DNA of 64,000 bases from Mucor racemosus (lineage: Eukaryota > Mucoromycota > Mucoromycetes > Mucorales > Mucoraceae). Below the pieces are notes generated by a model that ran no database searches, had not been told where the DNA came from, and was given only the letters and a program-made list of their open reading frames with translations. The position numbers and the translations under genes are program-made. This document shows, one piece after another, positions 22,092-35,760 of this stretch; within the stretch, counting starts at the first letter, position 1; each line of letters starts with the position of its first letter. Where the stretch lies: positions 62,001-126,000 of the forward strand of contig JAPEHQ010000022.1 in NCBI GenBank assembly GCA_027405735.1, written 5' to 3'.

Positions 22092-25000
22092 TTAATCAAA
22101 ATGACCACGGCCAGCCAAGAGATCAATGATAGGTCTGTGTTCAGACCACCAAGCAGTGCGAGGCGTACGGTTCTTCAAGTCAGTAACGGCCATAAGAGCA
22201 GAAACAGGTTCAAAGACGACAGAGTGACCAGAGATACCAGCAACGGCAACAGATTCCTTGCAATTGGTAAGCTCAACAGGAACAGGAGAACCAGATTCAT
22301 GAGCCTTGCAAAGGGCTTCAGTAGTGTGTTCTTCAATAAAGTTGATTGCACGCATGGCAAGACGAGTAGCACGAATACGATCAAGAGGGGAAGGAGTGAT
22401 ACCTTGTTGGATATGACCCAAGACAGCAGTACGAGAATCAAACATCTCTTCACCTTCATCCTTGAGGATGTTGGAAATAACATCAGTAGTATAAGTCTTG
22501 GAAACATCTTCAGTACGCAAGATAATTCTACCTTCACTCTTATGGGGGTCGTCATCGTTGTACATGTTCTTCAAATGTTCAACATCAGATTGAAGACGAG
22601 AAAGGTTGATACCTTCTTCAGGAATGTAAACTGTCATGGCACCAACGGCAAGACCACCTTCAACAGCCAAGTAGCCAGAACGACCACCCATAACTTCAAC
22701 GACAAAGACACGACGGCGAGAAGATTGAGCAGATTGAACAATAGCATCACAAGAGTTGACAATGGCGTTAAGAGAGGTATCAGAACCAAGAGAATAATCA
22801 GTACCGGGAACATTGTTAGAAATGGTAGCAGGGATTAAAGTGATGGGAACACGAAGAGAAGGATACTTCTCACGAGCTTCACCGAGCTTCTCAATGGCAA
22901 CATAAGCTTCGAAACCACCAACAACCATAAGACCTTGAATGTTTTGCTTTTGCATTTGATAAGCAACCAAGCCCATATCAACATCTTCGCCAGGAACAGC
23001 ACGGTTAGTACCTAACTCTGAACCACCAAGAGCGGTCCAACCATCAACAGACATCCAAGTCATATCATGAGTAATACCACGAGCGAGGCCAGCGAAACCA
23101 TTACTGACAGTAATGGGAGTATGACCTCGGTTAAGACAATAACGAACAGCAGTACGAGTAGCAGCGTTCATACCACCAGCAGGGGCACCAACGTGAACAA
23201 TAGCAATACGAAGTTGTTGATGTTTAGGCAAAACAATAGAGCTATCATCCAAGATAGTAGTGGCATTATAAGCATCGTACTCTTCAGCAAATTGAGGATC
23301 ACGAAGTTCCATAGCACGAGCAAAGTTCTTTTTACCAATAGCTTCAGCAACTTCATGAGTAAGAGAGACAGCCTTCATAAGAGGGAAACGAGTAATCTTG
23401 TTTTCAGTCATACCGATCATAGGAGAAGGAGTTTCAGGAGTAGATTCGAGAACGGCATCAACAGCTTCAATAGATTGAGTAGTAGCTAAAAGACGATCAA
23501 AGAAAGCAGGAGCGCCACCACGTTGGGTATGACCCAAGATAGTGACACGAGTATCAAGACCAAGACGATCAGTCAAGATGTTCTTGAGATGTTCAGCCTT
23601 GATGGGGTTCAAGTTCTTATCAATTGCACCTTCAGCGACAATGACAACAGTCTTTCTCTTACCCAATTGACGATGTCTTTCAACAACAGAACACATCATA
23701 GACTCCCAATCATCTTCTTGAGGAGGCTTTTCAGGAATGAAAACGAAATCAGCACCAGTGGCGATACCAGCCATGAGAGCTAACCAACCACAATGACGAC
23801 CCATAACTTCAATAACAAAAGCACGAGAATGAGACAAAGCAGTAGTAGAGACAGAATCAACAGCCTCACAAATACGGTGAAGAGAAGTGACAGCACCAAT
23901 GGTAATATCAGTAGAAGACATATCATTATCGATTGAACCAACAAGACCAACAATGGTCAAAACATGGTAAGAATCAGCTTGTTCTTGAGTGATACGGCCA
24001 GTGCTCTTGAGTTCATCAACTAATCCAGGCCAGTCAGCACGGAAAAGATCAGCACCAGTCAAAGAACCATCACCACCGCAAACAATTAAGGCATCAATAC
24101 CATTTTTGACAAGGTTTTCAGCAGCTTGAAGACGACCTTCACGAGTTTTGAAACCCATACAACGAGCTGTACCAATGGTAGTACCACCCTATGCAAAATT
24201 CAAATCAAAACATTATTCATGATATAATATTCGACTAATTACTTACGACAGCTAACCAACCACGGACATCCTTCCATTCCATCTTCTTTAAACGTTCGCC
24301 ACCATCAATGAGACCTACATTTGGAATAATTAGAAACCCAGCAAGACAAAAAAAAAAAAAAAAAAAACGAACGGTTTTCATCAATGTAAATTCAACGGGA
24401 TCGCCCGGGAAATTTGATTAAACAAAAACCGAATCCCAGCAAACAAATATCTTACCTTGATAACCTTCATAGACAGCAAAGATATCACAACCCTTGGCAA
24501 TACCATAACGAACAGTAGCGCGAACAACGGCATTCATACCAGGAGCATCACCACCAGATGTAAGGACGGCGATCTTTTGACGCTTGCTACCAGAAGAAGC
24601 AGCTTCAACAGCAGCAGCAGCACTAGTGGCCTTGGGACAACAGTTGGTAGGAGGCTTGTTTGAAAAGGCAGTAATGTTGTTGAGAGGATCCAAAACATAG
24701 ATTTTAGATGTATGATCTTGTACTGTTACGTTTAACTCCGCTAACTTTGACTTGACAGCCTATATAAAGTAAGAGAAGTTTTTTGAATGTTTTAATTATG
24801 CTGTCAATGAAAAAAAAATTTTTGTGTTTCTTATCGATTTTATCGATAAAAGAAAAAAAAAAAAAAAAAAAACTTACATCTAAATCTTTAACAGCTAAAA
24901 CAATGGCACTTTCTTCTAAAGCCCAATCAACATCAGATGAAGGTTTACGTTGAGCAACAGCGGAAGCATTCAAGACGAGCTTGATGGTGATTTCAGAAGC

Positions 25001-25174
25001 GCATTCATCAGCAGATTTTAATTTTAACCAAGCGGTTCTTTCTTCAGAATGAGATTTATGAGACTTGTCGGCGATAGTCTTGAAGCCAAGAGTTTGGTAG
25101 AATTTGAGAGTTTTCTCAAAATCTTCGCAATTGGATGCGTTAAAAATAACGTATGAAAGTCCTTGAGAAAGCAT
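22092..25174 (-). CDS. PFK1: ATP-dependent 6-phosphofructokinase, eukaryotic fused type
   Basis: Four exons: 25174-24878, 24759-24456, 24314-24247, 24188-22092, giving 921 residues, normal for fungal PFK subunits (~950). The enzyme phosphorylates fructose-6-phosphate with ATP in cytosolic glycolysis. Residues 1-~130 are the glyoxalase-like N-terminal domain found in fungal PFK. The catalytic half follows: [28 protein letters not shown], the catalytic [17 protein letters not shown] and [14 protein letters not shown]. The C-terminal regulatory half is the duplicated copy: [53 protein letters not shown]. Introns carry long A tracts (24850-24872, 24351-24366). A complete, intact gene with no sign of decay. 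Confidence 0.96.
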
Positions 25175-27295
25175 TGTTGAATATTTCCCTAAATTTGTTT
25201 ACAAAAGGAAAAGATAAAATAGAGGAAAAAAAAAAAAGAGAGATTTAACTGGGAAAATTTGAGTACAACTAAAGATTTTAATCAATGATTTTATATAAAA
25301 AACTGAAACTTTTTTTTTAGACTCATAATCGAAAGTCCACATGGGTTTTTCCCTAGTTTTTTTTTTTATCGATATGAATACTTAAAGAAGTTGGTACTTC
25401 AAGGTGGGATGATTGTGTGACTCTGGTTCTAATCTTGATCAAAATGTTGATGAACATTTATCAAACGTTGAATGAGAAATGTATAATAGTAAATGTCAAT
25501 ATGCAATCATTTTGACATGTTGATGCATTTTGGGTTGCTCATGTTCACTCAAAGGGGTTCTTTTCTATTAGAAATGCTTTTTTTTTTCATAGTTTAAAAA
25601 ACAAGGTTGGCAGATTTCATCCAAAGATAAGATTTCAACAATAGATGTTTCTTTTCCATAAGTTTGGAGCCTAAATCGATAGCATCTATCATCACATATT
25701 TTTTGTATTTTTCTATAGTTTCAACATTTACGCAATATGTAAAGCTATATTTTCTCTAGACTTTACGTAATCTCATCAATCAAAAATTGTTGTGTAGCAT
25801 TTGTATACCATAGATTACAGTCTAAATGTACATTTTCCCTTATGACATAGGAAAACTAAAACGATTACTGATAATGTTGTATGACGATTTTTATTGACAT
25901 CCCGCAAAAATGTAATCCGTGTACCATCCGGATATATACTTCATTACGCCCACATGGTCATTGAAACCCTGTTCCAGTAAAAGCTTCTTTTATGCATTTT
26001 TATATTCTAAACGTTGAACCCCTTTTTATTTTCGCAATATTTCAATAATTGACTCAAATATTTGATAAAGTCTAAGCAGTTACTTTTGTTTTGAAATAAT
26101 ACATTAGCCATTGACTATTTCAAACAATTTGTATTATCTGGAATGATCTTTTGGCGCGTTACTAAGCTGAGATATTAGCGGAGGAGGGACATGTGGTTTT
26201 AAATCTCTCTTTGTTGTGCATGCTCCGTTTCATATAAATATTGAAATTGTTGCTATAAAACCACTGTTCCTTGCAATTGTAAAGAGTCTTTGGGTTCTAT
26301 TTTATTCTACATTAATATTTTAAGTTGAATGTATTATCAAATATGGTATTAATTCAACGAAAAATTGCGCTAATGCATTTTATTGAAGCGGTCATGCGTT
26401 CATTGAATGTGTGGTGACATTAGATTGCTGCTAGCGACAACGATGAATGATGCTTTCATGCCCCAGATCAAAGTCTTGATAGCCTTTTATCATTGGTTTT
26501 TAGCTTATTTTTATTATCCTATCCTAAATTCTGTACATGCTTACGATTCAACTCGTGTTATACATGTTTGCCACCCATTTGCTTGCTTGCGTTTATATGC
26601 ATTTAAAATTCGTATATTGATTAGGTTTCAGTTTAACTACAATTTTCATATAGTTTTACATTGTTTATCCGAGGTAGATCAAGCCGGAAAATGTGCTCGA
26701 CGTCCAGGGGTACATTTACTTTGTATGCTTGTGGAATTGGCATAATGTTCATGTAATTTTGCATTGTAGTAATCCGACTTTGGCTCAAATATTTCTGTGG
26801 TACATTTCGCTTGATTTAAAGGATTTTTGACATATTTTAAAGATGTTTAGAACCACTTTGAGAAACATGGAAGTCAATAGGCCATGTTCTTTTACACTCT
26901 ACATTTTTATTTTGCTATTTTCATTAGAATTTAAGCATTTGGCATCATTTTGAAATACAGGATTTGCTATGTCCCGAAGATTTTCATACTCAATTAGAAA
27001 TGAACGAATATTATGGATTTTTTCAAATAAAAAAATACAAGAGCTATCAATATATGTGTAGCATTGAATAAACAGTTTTAAAAGCAAAAAGCATGCTTAT
27101 AAAAAATCACAAAAAAAAATTAAAATCGGCAATTGATGAAAAGCTTCTGCATTCAAAAATCATTCGAGAGCAATATCATCACACCATTTCTTTTGCTCTG
27201 TCGACATAGTAAACCAAGACATAATCCCATTTTGCATGGTAGGGAAGAAAAAAAAACCTCACAATATTAATACAATATATTTAAATGGTATATCT
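25175..27295. other. Intergenic, no gene seen
   Basis: Upstream of PFK1. It holds the T/A-rich leader to about 25,370 and then plain AT-rich DNA. An open frame of 112 codons at 26407-26745 has no recognisable domain, no splice partners and an ordinary composition for chance. I do not call it a gene. Confidence 0.5.
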
Positions 27296-30048
27296 TTATT
27301 TTACATAGAAGCCTTGGCTTTCTTCAATCGCTGTTAATAGCATTCTTTCGAGTTTTTCTTTGGTATGATATTTGTATAAAATCAATTGATTGAAACATGT
27401 ATGAGCAGATGGTAACCTAATGAAACAGAATTAATAAAAGAGAGACTCAGGAATTATATTCATGCGAAAATATACCTATCACTGTCTCCATTGTTTCCAC
27501 ATGTAATTTTAAGATGCATTTGGGTCGCTCCAGTTGCAGGTATACGATCGCTTCCAGTAACAAACATGAGTAATTTGCGCTGTTTCTCGGCATCCATTGC
27601 TTTCATAATACTCCAAAAGTTTCTAAAAGTAATAAAAAGTTAAATTACGAGTTGGTTTCATGTCAATATTTACTTACACAATCGTTTCCTCATTTTCATC
27701 AAATCCAATGTATTCTGTTTGACTTTTGAGATCATCGATCTCTAATGGCTCATCACTACCTCTTACGAGTAATTCAATTTCCTCGGGTCTGAAAAGCGAT
27801 AAGGCATTACCACCACAAACATGATAAAAACCTCTTTTGAAAGCTCCAAATTGTCGTTCTACACTCTTATTCAAAATAAAATCTGCATATAATGAGACAA
27901 ATTCATGTTTGTTTTCCTGCGTCACCATCAGCTGATCTCCTTTGGACACAAGAGGCACAGATTGACGTTGTCCAAATGCTTCGATATCTGCTACAAATGA
28001 TCTGCAGAATACATTTTCAACATCTCCCTCAAACTCTAATAATTGCTCAAATCCTCTCGTTAAAGCGGGTCGAAAAGCTTTCAAATCAGAAAAACCAATA
28101 GGCATATTGAGTAACTTTTTGTAACAAGCAGTTGGTAAATGAATATCCAAAATAGTAGAATTATAGATTGCTAAACCCAAAACTACACCAACAAGAAAAA
28201 ACTGATCTTCATTTTCAAAGCTTGCAGGATTGAACCAACATAAATTCGAATCTTCATCAAATGTAAACATGCCATATTGTGGATCAAACAATGAACGCAC
28301 TAGTAATAAAAACCATTCTTTTCTTAGTCCACCAGCATCGACACCTTCTTCACCTATGAATTCAATACGTAGAGACTTTTTCAAATCTAATTCATTCTGT
28401 GCTAATTGTCTTAGGGAATCATCAATTAGATTTTCTCTTGAAACACAAAGCACAAGATACGGATTCGATGCTTTCTGGTGAAACAACATATTGAAAAATG
28501 CTTCTCTCCATTTCGTTTCCATTTGTTGTTTTGCATCTGATTCTACAATCTTCATTTTAGAGCCCATACTAATCAAAAAAGGGTACTGACAAAATGCAAA
28601 TTTCCCAGATTGAGATTGCCATGATTCGAAATCTCCCATTAAATTGATGTAATCTGCCATGGTATTATAAAAATCTGATATATGAACTTTGTTTGATTGG
28701 TTATTTGCAGCAACTAGAGGTAATTTAGAGATTAATACAAATGTGTAGCAATTATCCAAAAGTTTTCTAGACTTACATAATAGTGCCATGACCCTTGAAG
28801 CACTTGCAATTTTCCAATCTGCTTCATAGGCAATTGGTAAGCCTAAAAGACTACGTCTTGCTCTCGATATTCGATGACTAAGAAATGCATGAATAAGGTC
28901 AATTTTTGATTCGAAATTCTTCAAGGGATAACTATAAAGAGTGAAATTCTACAGTTAAGTTAACATTTAATGATGAATTTGGTTACTATTTTGGACATTT
29001 ACCATGAAAACCAATTTACCAAACCGTGATGGCATTCATTATTGAGACAACTTAATATACCAAATACTCTTTTTAGTAAATTGTGATGGTATTTTGTTTC
29101 AGCAGGGAAATTATGTTGTGCTAATAGAGGGTTCTCCAATATAATGAGTAAAAATCGAATATCCATCATTCTTCGTAATGGGACAGCAGGTCTTTTCAGC
29201 AATCGGTCAATAGCAGACATCATGGATCGAATAACGTTCACAGGCTATAAGACATTGTTAAATAAAATTCTTAATTCATGATTTATAGCACACAAACCAT
29301 ATTCAATATAATCCGATAAGCTTCTCTTGTATCATTCATGTTGATACCACTATCCTGTAAACTTGTTTCCTGACCCTTTTTGTAATTTCAAGTTAGTAAA
29401 TTACTCGTAAAAAGAAATCATTTCTATATCTTACATTGGAAAAACTATGGTTCAGACAGACCCAACTACTAAATGTTGTTTCTATTAGTTTCTCGATAGG
29501 TTCGTATAACTTTTCTCTTTCTTTATCATCAATCATAGAAGTCTTCCGTTTTGCTCTTTCTTTGATTTTGCATTCATTCACTGATCTTTTTAGTAATTTA
29601 AGCGTGAGAGGTTGGTTCATGAGTTGTTGTCGAACATGAGGTTTGAGGTCATTTATAGTGTCACATACAGGACATCGGAAACGTGATACTGTATGAGGGT
29701 ATTTCAATTCACTACAAGATGATACGGTTAAAAAAGGGGGGGGGATAAGGCAAAGGTTAAATATTTGATATATTACCTATTACAGCACATACATTTTCCT
29801 GTAACTGACTATTCATATAAAGGCTTTTAGTAAAATTGATTCAATTTACACTATTTTATATTTACCAACGAATCAAGTTCTTCTCTCGAGTCATTGATTG
29901 TAGCAGGTTCAACAGAAGTTGAGGATTGTGTATTACTAGATAAATTTTGTAACTGTTTAATAGCTATTGGACAATGTTGTGATAGTGAATTAATTTTGTT
30001 TTTATTCAGAGAATCAGATGAACCAAATGGACTTTCTGAATCAGCCAT
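27296..30048 (-). CDS. HUL4: HECT-type E3 ubiquitin ligase, Hul4-like
   Basis: Eight exons: 30048-29866, 29808-29777, 29711-29435, 29375-29298, 29244-29003, 28931-27678, 27622-27476, 27416-27296. Frame is kept at every join, giving 777 residues. The C-terminal ~350 residues form a full HECT domain: [39 protein letters not shown], then [10 protein letters not shown] and the catalytic Cys in [11 protein letters not shown]. Near residues 63-90 an LSD1-type zinc finger is made by splicing across a 61-bp intron: CMCCNSELKYP, then FRCPVC, i.e. CxxC...L.YP...CxxC. This pairing is known from fungal Hul4. The N-terminus is Ser/Asn-rich. The enzyme transfers ubiquitin from an E2 through the HECT Cys. 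The upstream carrier gene reads in the same direction, with only 207 bp from its stop to this start. Confidence 0.9.
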
Positions 30049-30255
30049 ATTTTTGATTTTTTATCTAATAGAGAAAAAGAAAGAAGTGAAAAAAGTGCGA
30101 AATAAATTTCCTTGTATTTTGTGCCTCTTTGCCCCTTCTCAAATAGTGCTCCTCCTGAATTATCGATATATAAAGGGTAATAGTTTTGTTCGGCTTTTAC
30201 TTAATTATAATTTACAGAAATCTAATCTATTTAATGGTCTATTTATATACAAAAT

Positions 30256-31438
30256 TTATGATGAACCCAAGTATCTGGTAAGTAATTCCTGTGTAGAAAA
30301 AAGTGTGTTAATTGCATATACAATGAACCATAATAATTAATAGCTTACATAAGTCATAAAAATAATGGCATTTGCAGGTGCACTTTTAGCTGCTGTCATT
30401 GCACATCCTCGATAAAACCCCTTGATACCGACACCAGCATAAATTTCTTTGGAAATGTGTGTAAATGACTTATATTTAGCATGAATACCACCTTCCTCAA
30501 TTTGCATTCTAGATTTGACTACATCCACAGGAAAAAATGACAGATTATACGCAATACCGCCCATAGCACCACCCAACATGAGTTCTGGTGCAGTTAAATC
30601 TTTTTTAGATATAATTGTGGTATTATCCAAAACTGCATTTTGTCGACGTTTTATCAATGCTGCACATGTATATTCGTATGCACCAAACCAAAACGCACTA
30701 GCACCAGTTTCACGTACAAAAGTAGGCATAAATCCGCGATAAAATCCTGAAAATCCTTGCGCTTGATATGTTTGTTTGATCAAATCCAATGGTCCACTAA
30801 ATTGTGTTGTTCCCAACATGTGCTGCACTTGTAATTTACATTTAACCAGTTCAACAGGCGTTAAAATTACCGAAACTACTGATCCTGCGATAGCACCAGC
30901 TAATACTAATTGATTTAATGTTAATGGTACTTCTCCATTGTCATCTAAAGTCGTGGTAGGTGTCTGAATGGGCGGTGAAATTTCGCGAATCTGTCGTTGG
31001 ATCTGTCGATAACCTACGAATAAAATGGCATTTTCCAACATGGCGCCTACAATTGGAGATGACATTCCCTATACTTATAATCAATACATGTATATGCTTT
31101 TGTTGGTTGACCTGCTTTTACCTTGAATAGGCCTTTGAACCCTTCATCCTTCACTGTTGCCTTTAAGCAATCCATAGGGCCTTTAAATAACGGATTCTCA
31201 ACAGACTGTGTTTGAAGTCGAACCTTGACTGTATCAAAAGGATACTCTACGACTTTGCCTATCATACCAGCAACCTATAATTATACCATATCAATATTAA
31301 TTATAATAAATCGACTTTTTTTTTGTAATAGAAACATACAGAACCAAAAGCCAAATCCTCAATTTGAAGTCTAGAATTGGAAACATTGGGTTTCTCCGTT
31401 ATATCAGTATAATTCTGTAATTCTAAAGGCGATTCCAT
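30256..31438 (-). CDS. ORT1: Mitochondrial ornithine carrier, ORT1/Arg-13 type
   Basis: Four exons: 31438-31340, 31274-31122, 31068-30349, 30288-30256, giving 334 residues. It has the three-fold mitochondrial carrier structure with signature motifs [18 protein letters not shown] and FPVDVVKSR. The second-repeat form P-x-E-LVKxKLQ and the FVRETG segment fit ornithine carriers, which exchange ornithine and citrulline/arginine across the inner membrane for arginine synthesis. The last exon adds only [10 protein letters not shown]. Its acceptor is TACACAG, and without it the frame would stop three codons into the intron. There is no cleavable presequence, as usual for the family. Basic amino-acid or carnitine-type substrates remain possible. 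Confidence 0.88.
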
Positions 31439-31719
31439 TTTCTTTTTCTAGTTGTAGTACAGTGTATTCAATAATTATTATAGTTTTGGTATTGTTGTAT
31501 AACAAAGAAGCAAAGAGAAAATAAGAAAAGTTACAACAGAAGATTTATGAAAACATCCATTTTGATTGGGTTTGAATAAATTTAAAGCATCTCGATTACT
31601 CATAAACTGTCAGTTATCTTTTTTTTTTTACAATTTCTCTAGTGTGACAAATCTTTACCCGGTTTTCTCACTGGACTGTGTACGTTGATAGTCGATTTGA
31701 CTTGTGAATAATGTACAAT

Positions 31720-31895
31720 AAAATGACATTTCTACTTCTCTATTTATAGTATTTGGCTATTGATATTATCTGGCAGTTGTTCTATCGTCTGTCAGTTATT
31801 CCGAGATTTTGAATGAATTGTTGGATTGTTGAGTTCTTGATTTACCTGATCAAGGACAATTCTTGAATTGATTTTGGCAATCTCAGTTGTCAATA
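31720..31895. repeat. Dispersed repeat block, direct copy of 14,497-14,690
   Basis: Shares ATCTGGCAGTTGTT, TGTCAGTT and TTGATTTACCTG in the same order and orientation as the block at 14.5 kb. It marks the left edge of the gene-free complex. Confidence 0.7.
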
Positions 31896-32235
31896 ATGCG
31901 TTCAGAACAGCCCTTACTTGTTCTATTTGATTCGCATGTATTTTAGGCTTTTTTATATTTATGATACAACAAATTATGAATAGCCTTGATATCTTTGATA
32001 CACTAGAATACCCTTGGTTATGTATGATTTATATTAATAATCCCTTTCTTGAATTGCATGGCATAGTTTCAATTGAGATGGCTTTTATTTTTTTATGTAG
32101 GGAAATACTACCTAGTTCAGCATAGTATTAATTAGACCCATACTAAATACTTTTAGGATACACCTTGGGCATACTGCTAATATATATAAACTAGCCGCAT
32201 TATGCTACTTGTTCCTAAATTCACTTTAAACCCTC

Positions 32236-33950
32236 CGAAAGACCCAAAAACAGGTAAAATTCACTGCTTTTCCTTAAAAACGGAGTCTCGCTTTTCATCC
32301 CTACTCTACTTTTTTTTTACTAAATAACACAAAGAAAAAATTACATTCCAATGAGCCTGAGATATTCAACTTTAATCTAAAAATGAGTATCTGGAAATAT
32401 CCTATCTTTTGCAGTTGATATAATTTTTTTAATGCTAATGTTTCAGGTTTTTACAGGTATTTCACTACTAAAAATCACAAACTTTGAAGTTTTATATCTC
32501 TGAATAATATTAAGCTATACTAACATCTTTTAATAATAAAACTTACTTGTTTTGAAGCGCTCTATAACATATGTAAGTATGAAAAAATTCTGAGCACTTT
32601 TTTTTTATTTCTTTTTTTTGATGTTTTTTTTTAGTAGATTTCAAAATATTTGTTATATTGAGTAGCGTTAATTTTGCATTCATATCATCAACCTCATTAA
32701 GCTCTCCGGGATCCAATTTAATTTTTTTGAAAATATTGATTTTTCGTGGAGATATCCTCAAAAATGTGTACAAAGAAATACCCTCACTTCTGGCTTCAAT
32801 TTTTCCCTTATATACCCTCATCCCAAATTCTGAATTTGAAAAAAAATAACAAAAATCTTGTTTTCTCTACGAAAAATGTAGCTAAATGGTTCATCAATAG
32901 CTCTATCGATTGATAATTTTGCGGAAAATCATCTCAATTACTTAAATTTTAAACACGCTTATAAAAAGCGATGTGTATCTTCAGAAAACCTTCAAAATTT
33001 CAATCGCATTTTAGACAAAATTTAATGTGAAATATTTGTCTAAATTTTATTTAGATAGATTCAGAATTCAAAGCTGTACAAAAACTATTTAATTCGCTTG
33101 GTCTACTTACTTTGCAGCCCATGAGCTTTTAAACAAATTTGTTTTTTGATTCATTTTTTATCATTTTTTTACAAATCAATTATGAAACTCCGTTACTCTA
33201 AGGTTAAGCTGTGATATGAACTATTATTTTTATTATCTCGACGAAAAATCAATATTTTTTGCTGAAACAAAAAATGCAGAGTAGCTTTCAGTTGTATCTA
33301 TCTTGATAATACAAAAAATGAACACCTCAGTTTAAGTGCTTAATCTTTACAATCAATTTTTGGGCAATGTTAAGCCAATGTTAGGTTAGTGCAATTATAT
33401 GTTAGTATTAGCTCTTCTATTTTCGGACAGATATTAATGGTTTATCGAGGAAAGGTACATTATCTTTGAAGATTTGGTGTAATTTAACTCAATATTGGGA
33501 GAAAAATTCGAAAACCATCTGAAACCCACTTTTTTACAATTGTAAAAAACCGACAACAAAAACCCTATCTCAGCGAATTTTGTTCCTGATAACTTTCAAC
33601 TTTACATGGGAGTAAATGCACATCGATTCCACAATCATATCAAAGGGAAACATCCACAACCTACTGTGTATTGAAAAAATCATCACCAAAATACACCTAT
33701 AGCTTACTGCGCACTTTTACTGAAAACAATTGAAAATGCTGTACCATTTCTATGAATACTGATCCAAACAAGCTACCACTTTACATGGGCATAATAGGTA
33801 TAAATAGGTACTACAAGTGTTTAAGATATCAGATATCAGCATCTATAATGGGCCATTGTGCATTCGGCAAGTTTAAAAAACAAGTTGGTTACTTGCTATT
33901 TACATCTACTAAAATCAGTGAGCTCATCAATTCTCGCCGAATATGGATAC
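32236..33950 (-). repeat. Dispersed repeat family, copy C
   Basis: 32,236-33,612 is the inverted counterpart of copy A. 33,400-33,950 aligns in direct orientation with 46,550-47,080 (copy D). A minus-strand frame at 32,543-32,821 encodes RVYKGKIEA...LNITNILKST, the counterpart of the copy A frame. Upstream of that peptide the two copies differ by a 2-base length change, so the longer frame is not conserved. The right edge, near 33,950, meets the MITE-like element. Confidence 0.75.
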
Positions 33951-33957
33951 TTTTCAT

Positions 33958-34516
33958 CATTATAACTATTACACATAATTACTACTACTATCTAAGGACA
34001 TTACACCGATTAACTAGGACGCATTGTTGCAAATGTATATAATAAAGAAAGATGAGTACGTGAGAATTGATCATCAATCTTTTATTAAATATAAAAACGA
34101 GATGGGGAAATCGAATGAAGGGTGAATATCTACTACTATTTATTTTTGATTGAAGGATTGCTTACGCACCTGTCTAAAACGATGTTCACATACTAAATTA
34201 TAGTGTCAATCCCCACTTATGCTAATGTAATTATATTCAGATATTAGATAACCAATCTAAAGTCTTTAGTTGTTCTTGGCAACGCTAATTATTAATATTC
34301 TTTATTTTCTATCTTTCATTGTAAGTCTAGATTGTCAGAACTTATTAGCTTATGTGGTTATGTCAATATGATATTATCTTAGGCTGCACATTCAAAGATC
34401 TCGGTTAATATTCAGTATTATAGTAAATCAACAGACGCCCACGCTGATTTACATGCGTCCTAGTTAATTGGTGTAATATCCTTAGATAGTAATTCTGTGT
34501 AATAGTTATAATAAAA
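33958..34516. mobile_element. MITE-like element with ~65 bp inverted ends
   Basis: 33,958-34,025 is the near-perfect reverse complement of 34,452-34,516. The shared ends include TATAACTATTACACA, TATCTAAGGA and ATTAACTAGGACGCAT. Total length is ~560 bp with no coding capacity. It begins where the homology between dispersed repeat copies C and D stops, consistent with insertion at that point. Target duplication not resolved. Confidence 0.75.
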
Positions 34517-35527
34517 AGTATATAAGTACATCCTCCACATGTATTGTTAATATAAGGTGTAATATTTTGGCAAGATTATTTTTTAAGATCGTTTTGACAT
34601 TTCATATGTGATTATCAGGGTAATCATTTACAATGTTCATATGACACATATGCTAAATTACTACGGCCGACCTGTGCTGCACAAGATAATTTCGTTGTGC
34701 CCAGGTGGGCTGCACACTATAGTCTGAGCTGTTATTGTGCCCACTTAAGTCTCTTATACTATGTGCTACAAAAACGTAATAACTTGAAAAAGCGATAGGA
34801 AATACAATTACAACTCTTCTAAGTTTTAAATAAAAAAGCGTTTTTTTAAAAATTTTCTTATATTTAACCATGTACGGTCTGAAAATTCAGACTTTGTAGC
34901 GGACATTTTCGGGGCTCATTTTACCCTTACCAACACTCATGATTTTGAACAAAAAACAGAAAAATCAAATTTTGATACCAAAATCAACGCTTAAATATAC
35001 TACATTGTGAGAGAAAAATGTAGCCATAGCTAATACACATTTTATAAAAGCTTAAAATTAAATGTTAAGTAATGAAACTTTGTACTTTTGACCCAAAAAC
35101 GGTTTTTTGATTAAAGAATTTTCATGTAATATTTTGCAATAAAAATGTTTGTTATTTTTTATTGGGCAAATAGAGCGCTAAAGTCTGTATATGTGTATAT
35201 TTTTTGTTTTTACAATTGGTAGTATAATTAACTCTAGATTTGCAAAATCAGAAAAAAAAAATTAAAAAATGTCAAAATTGATGATCTGGACAAAAATAAT
35301 TTTTGAAATTAATATTCCGCTTATAAGCCTTGTAAGACTTAAAAATAAGAGATTTTATAATACTTGAGAACTTTTTCAAGAATTAATGATGCTGTACCCA
35401 CTTGATTCAAGCTTATTACTATTGTAAACCTTTATACATATTAATATTGTGTGGTAGTTTATTTGATGATAATATAGTCTTACTTGATAATTAATGCGCT
35501 AGAGGTGGTTTACATTAAGCTTTAGTC

Positions 35528-35760
35528 TTACCGCTCCAACATCATAAACATGAATATGGCCTTCGCTGGAACCTATTGCCGCTTTCTTACCTTTTTTGTC
35601 CCAACAAGCCAATTTATTCAATGCTTCACCAGAACCAACTTATTAAGTACTTACCTACAAATGATTCCTCGGCATTTGCATTCAAATTCCATAAATTAAT
35701 TTAATTGATTCCATCTACAATAGTATCAAACGTATCATCATCCCGCCTTATGATAAATGT
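35528..35760 (-). pseudogene. Dynein intermediate chain-like exon fragment (arm 1, left)
   Basis: The minus strand reads pieces of a WD-repeat C-terminus: NLWNLNANAEESFVG, then after a GTAAGT-like donor ALNKLA, KKAAIGSSEGHIHVYDVG, followed by a GTAAGA donor. This resembles the dynein intermediate chain region 'VDG..LWNLN...ALN..RW...G..IA.GDS.G...VYDVG' known from the family. Frame breaks between the pieces show it is a non-functional captured fragment. Confidence 0.6.

Noticed and set aside
22056..22838. 260-codon plus-strand open frame
   Set aside because: Antisense to phosphofructokinase coding sequence; a codon-composition shadow with no domain.
23067..23489. 140-codon plus-strand open frame
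   Set aside because: Also antisense to the phosphofructokinase exon; Ser/Thr/Asn-rich shadow.
26407..26745. 112-codon frame upstream of phosphofructokinase
   Set aside because: No domain, splice context or coding bias. Length is possible by chance in 2 kb of such DNA.
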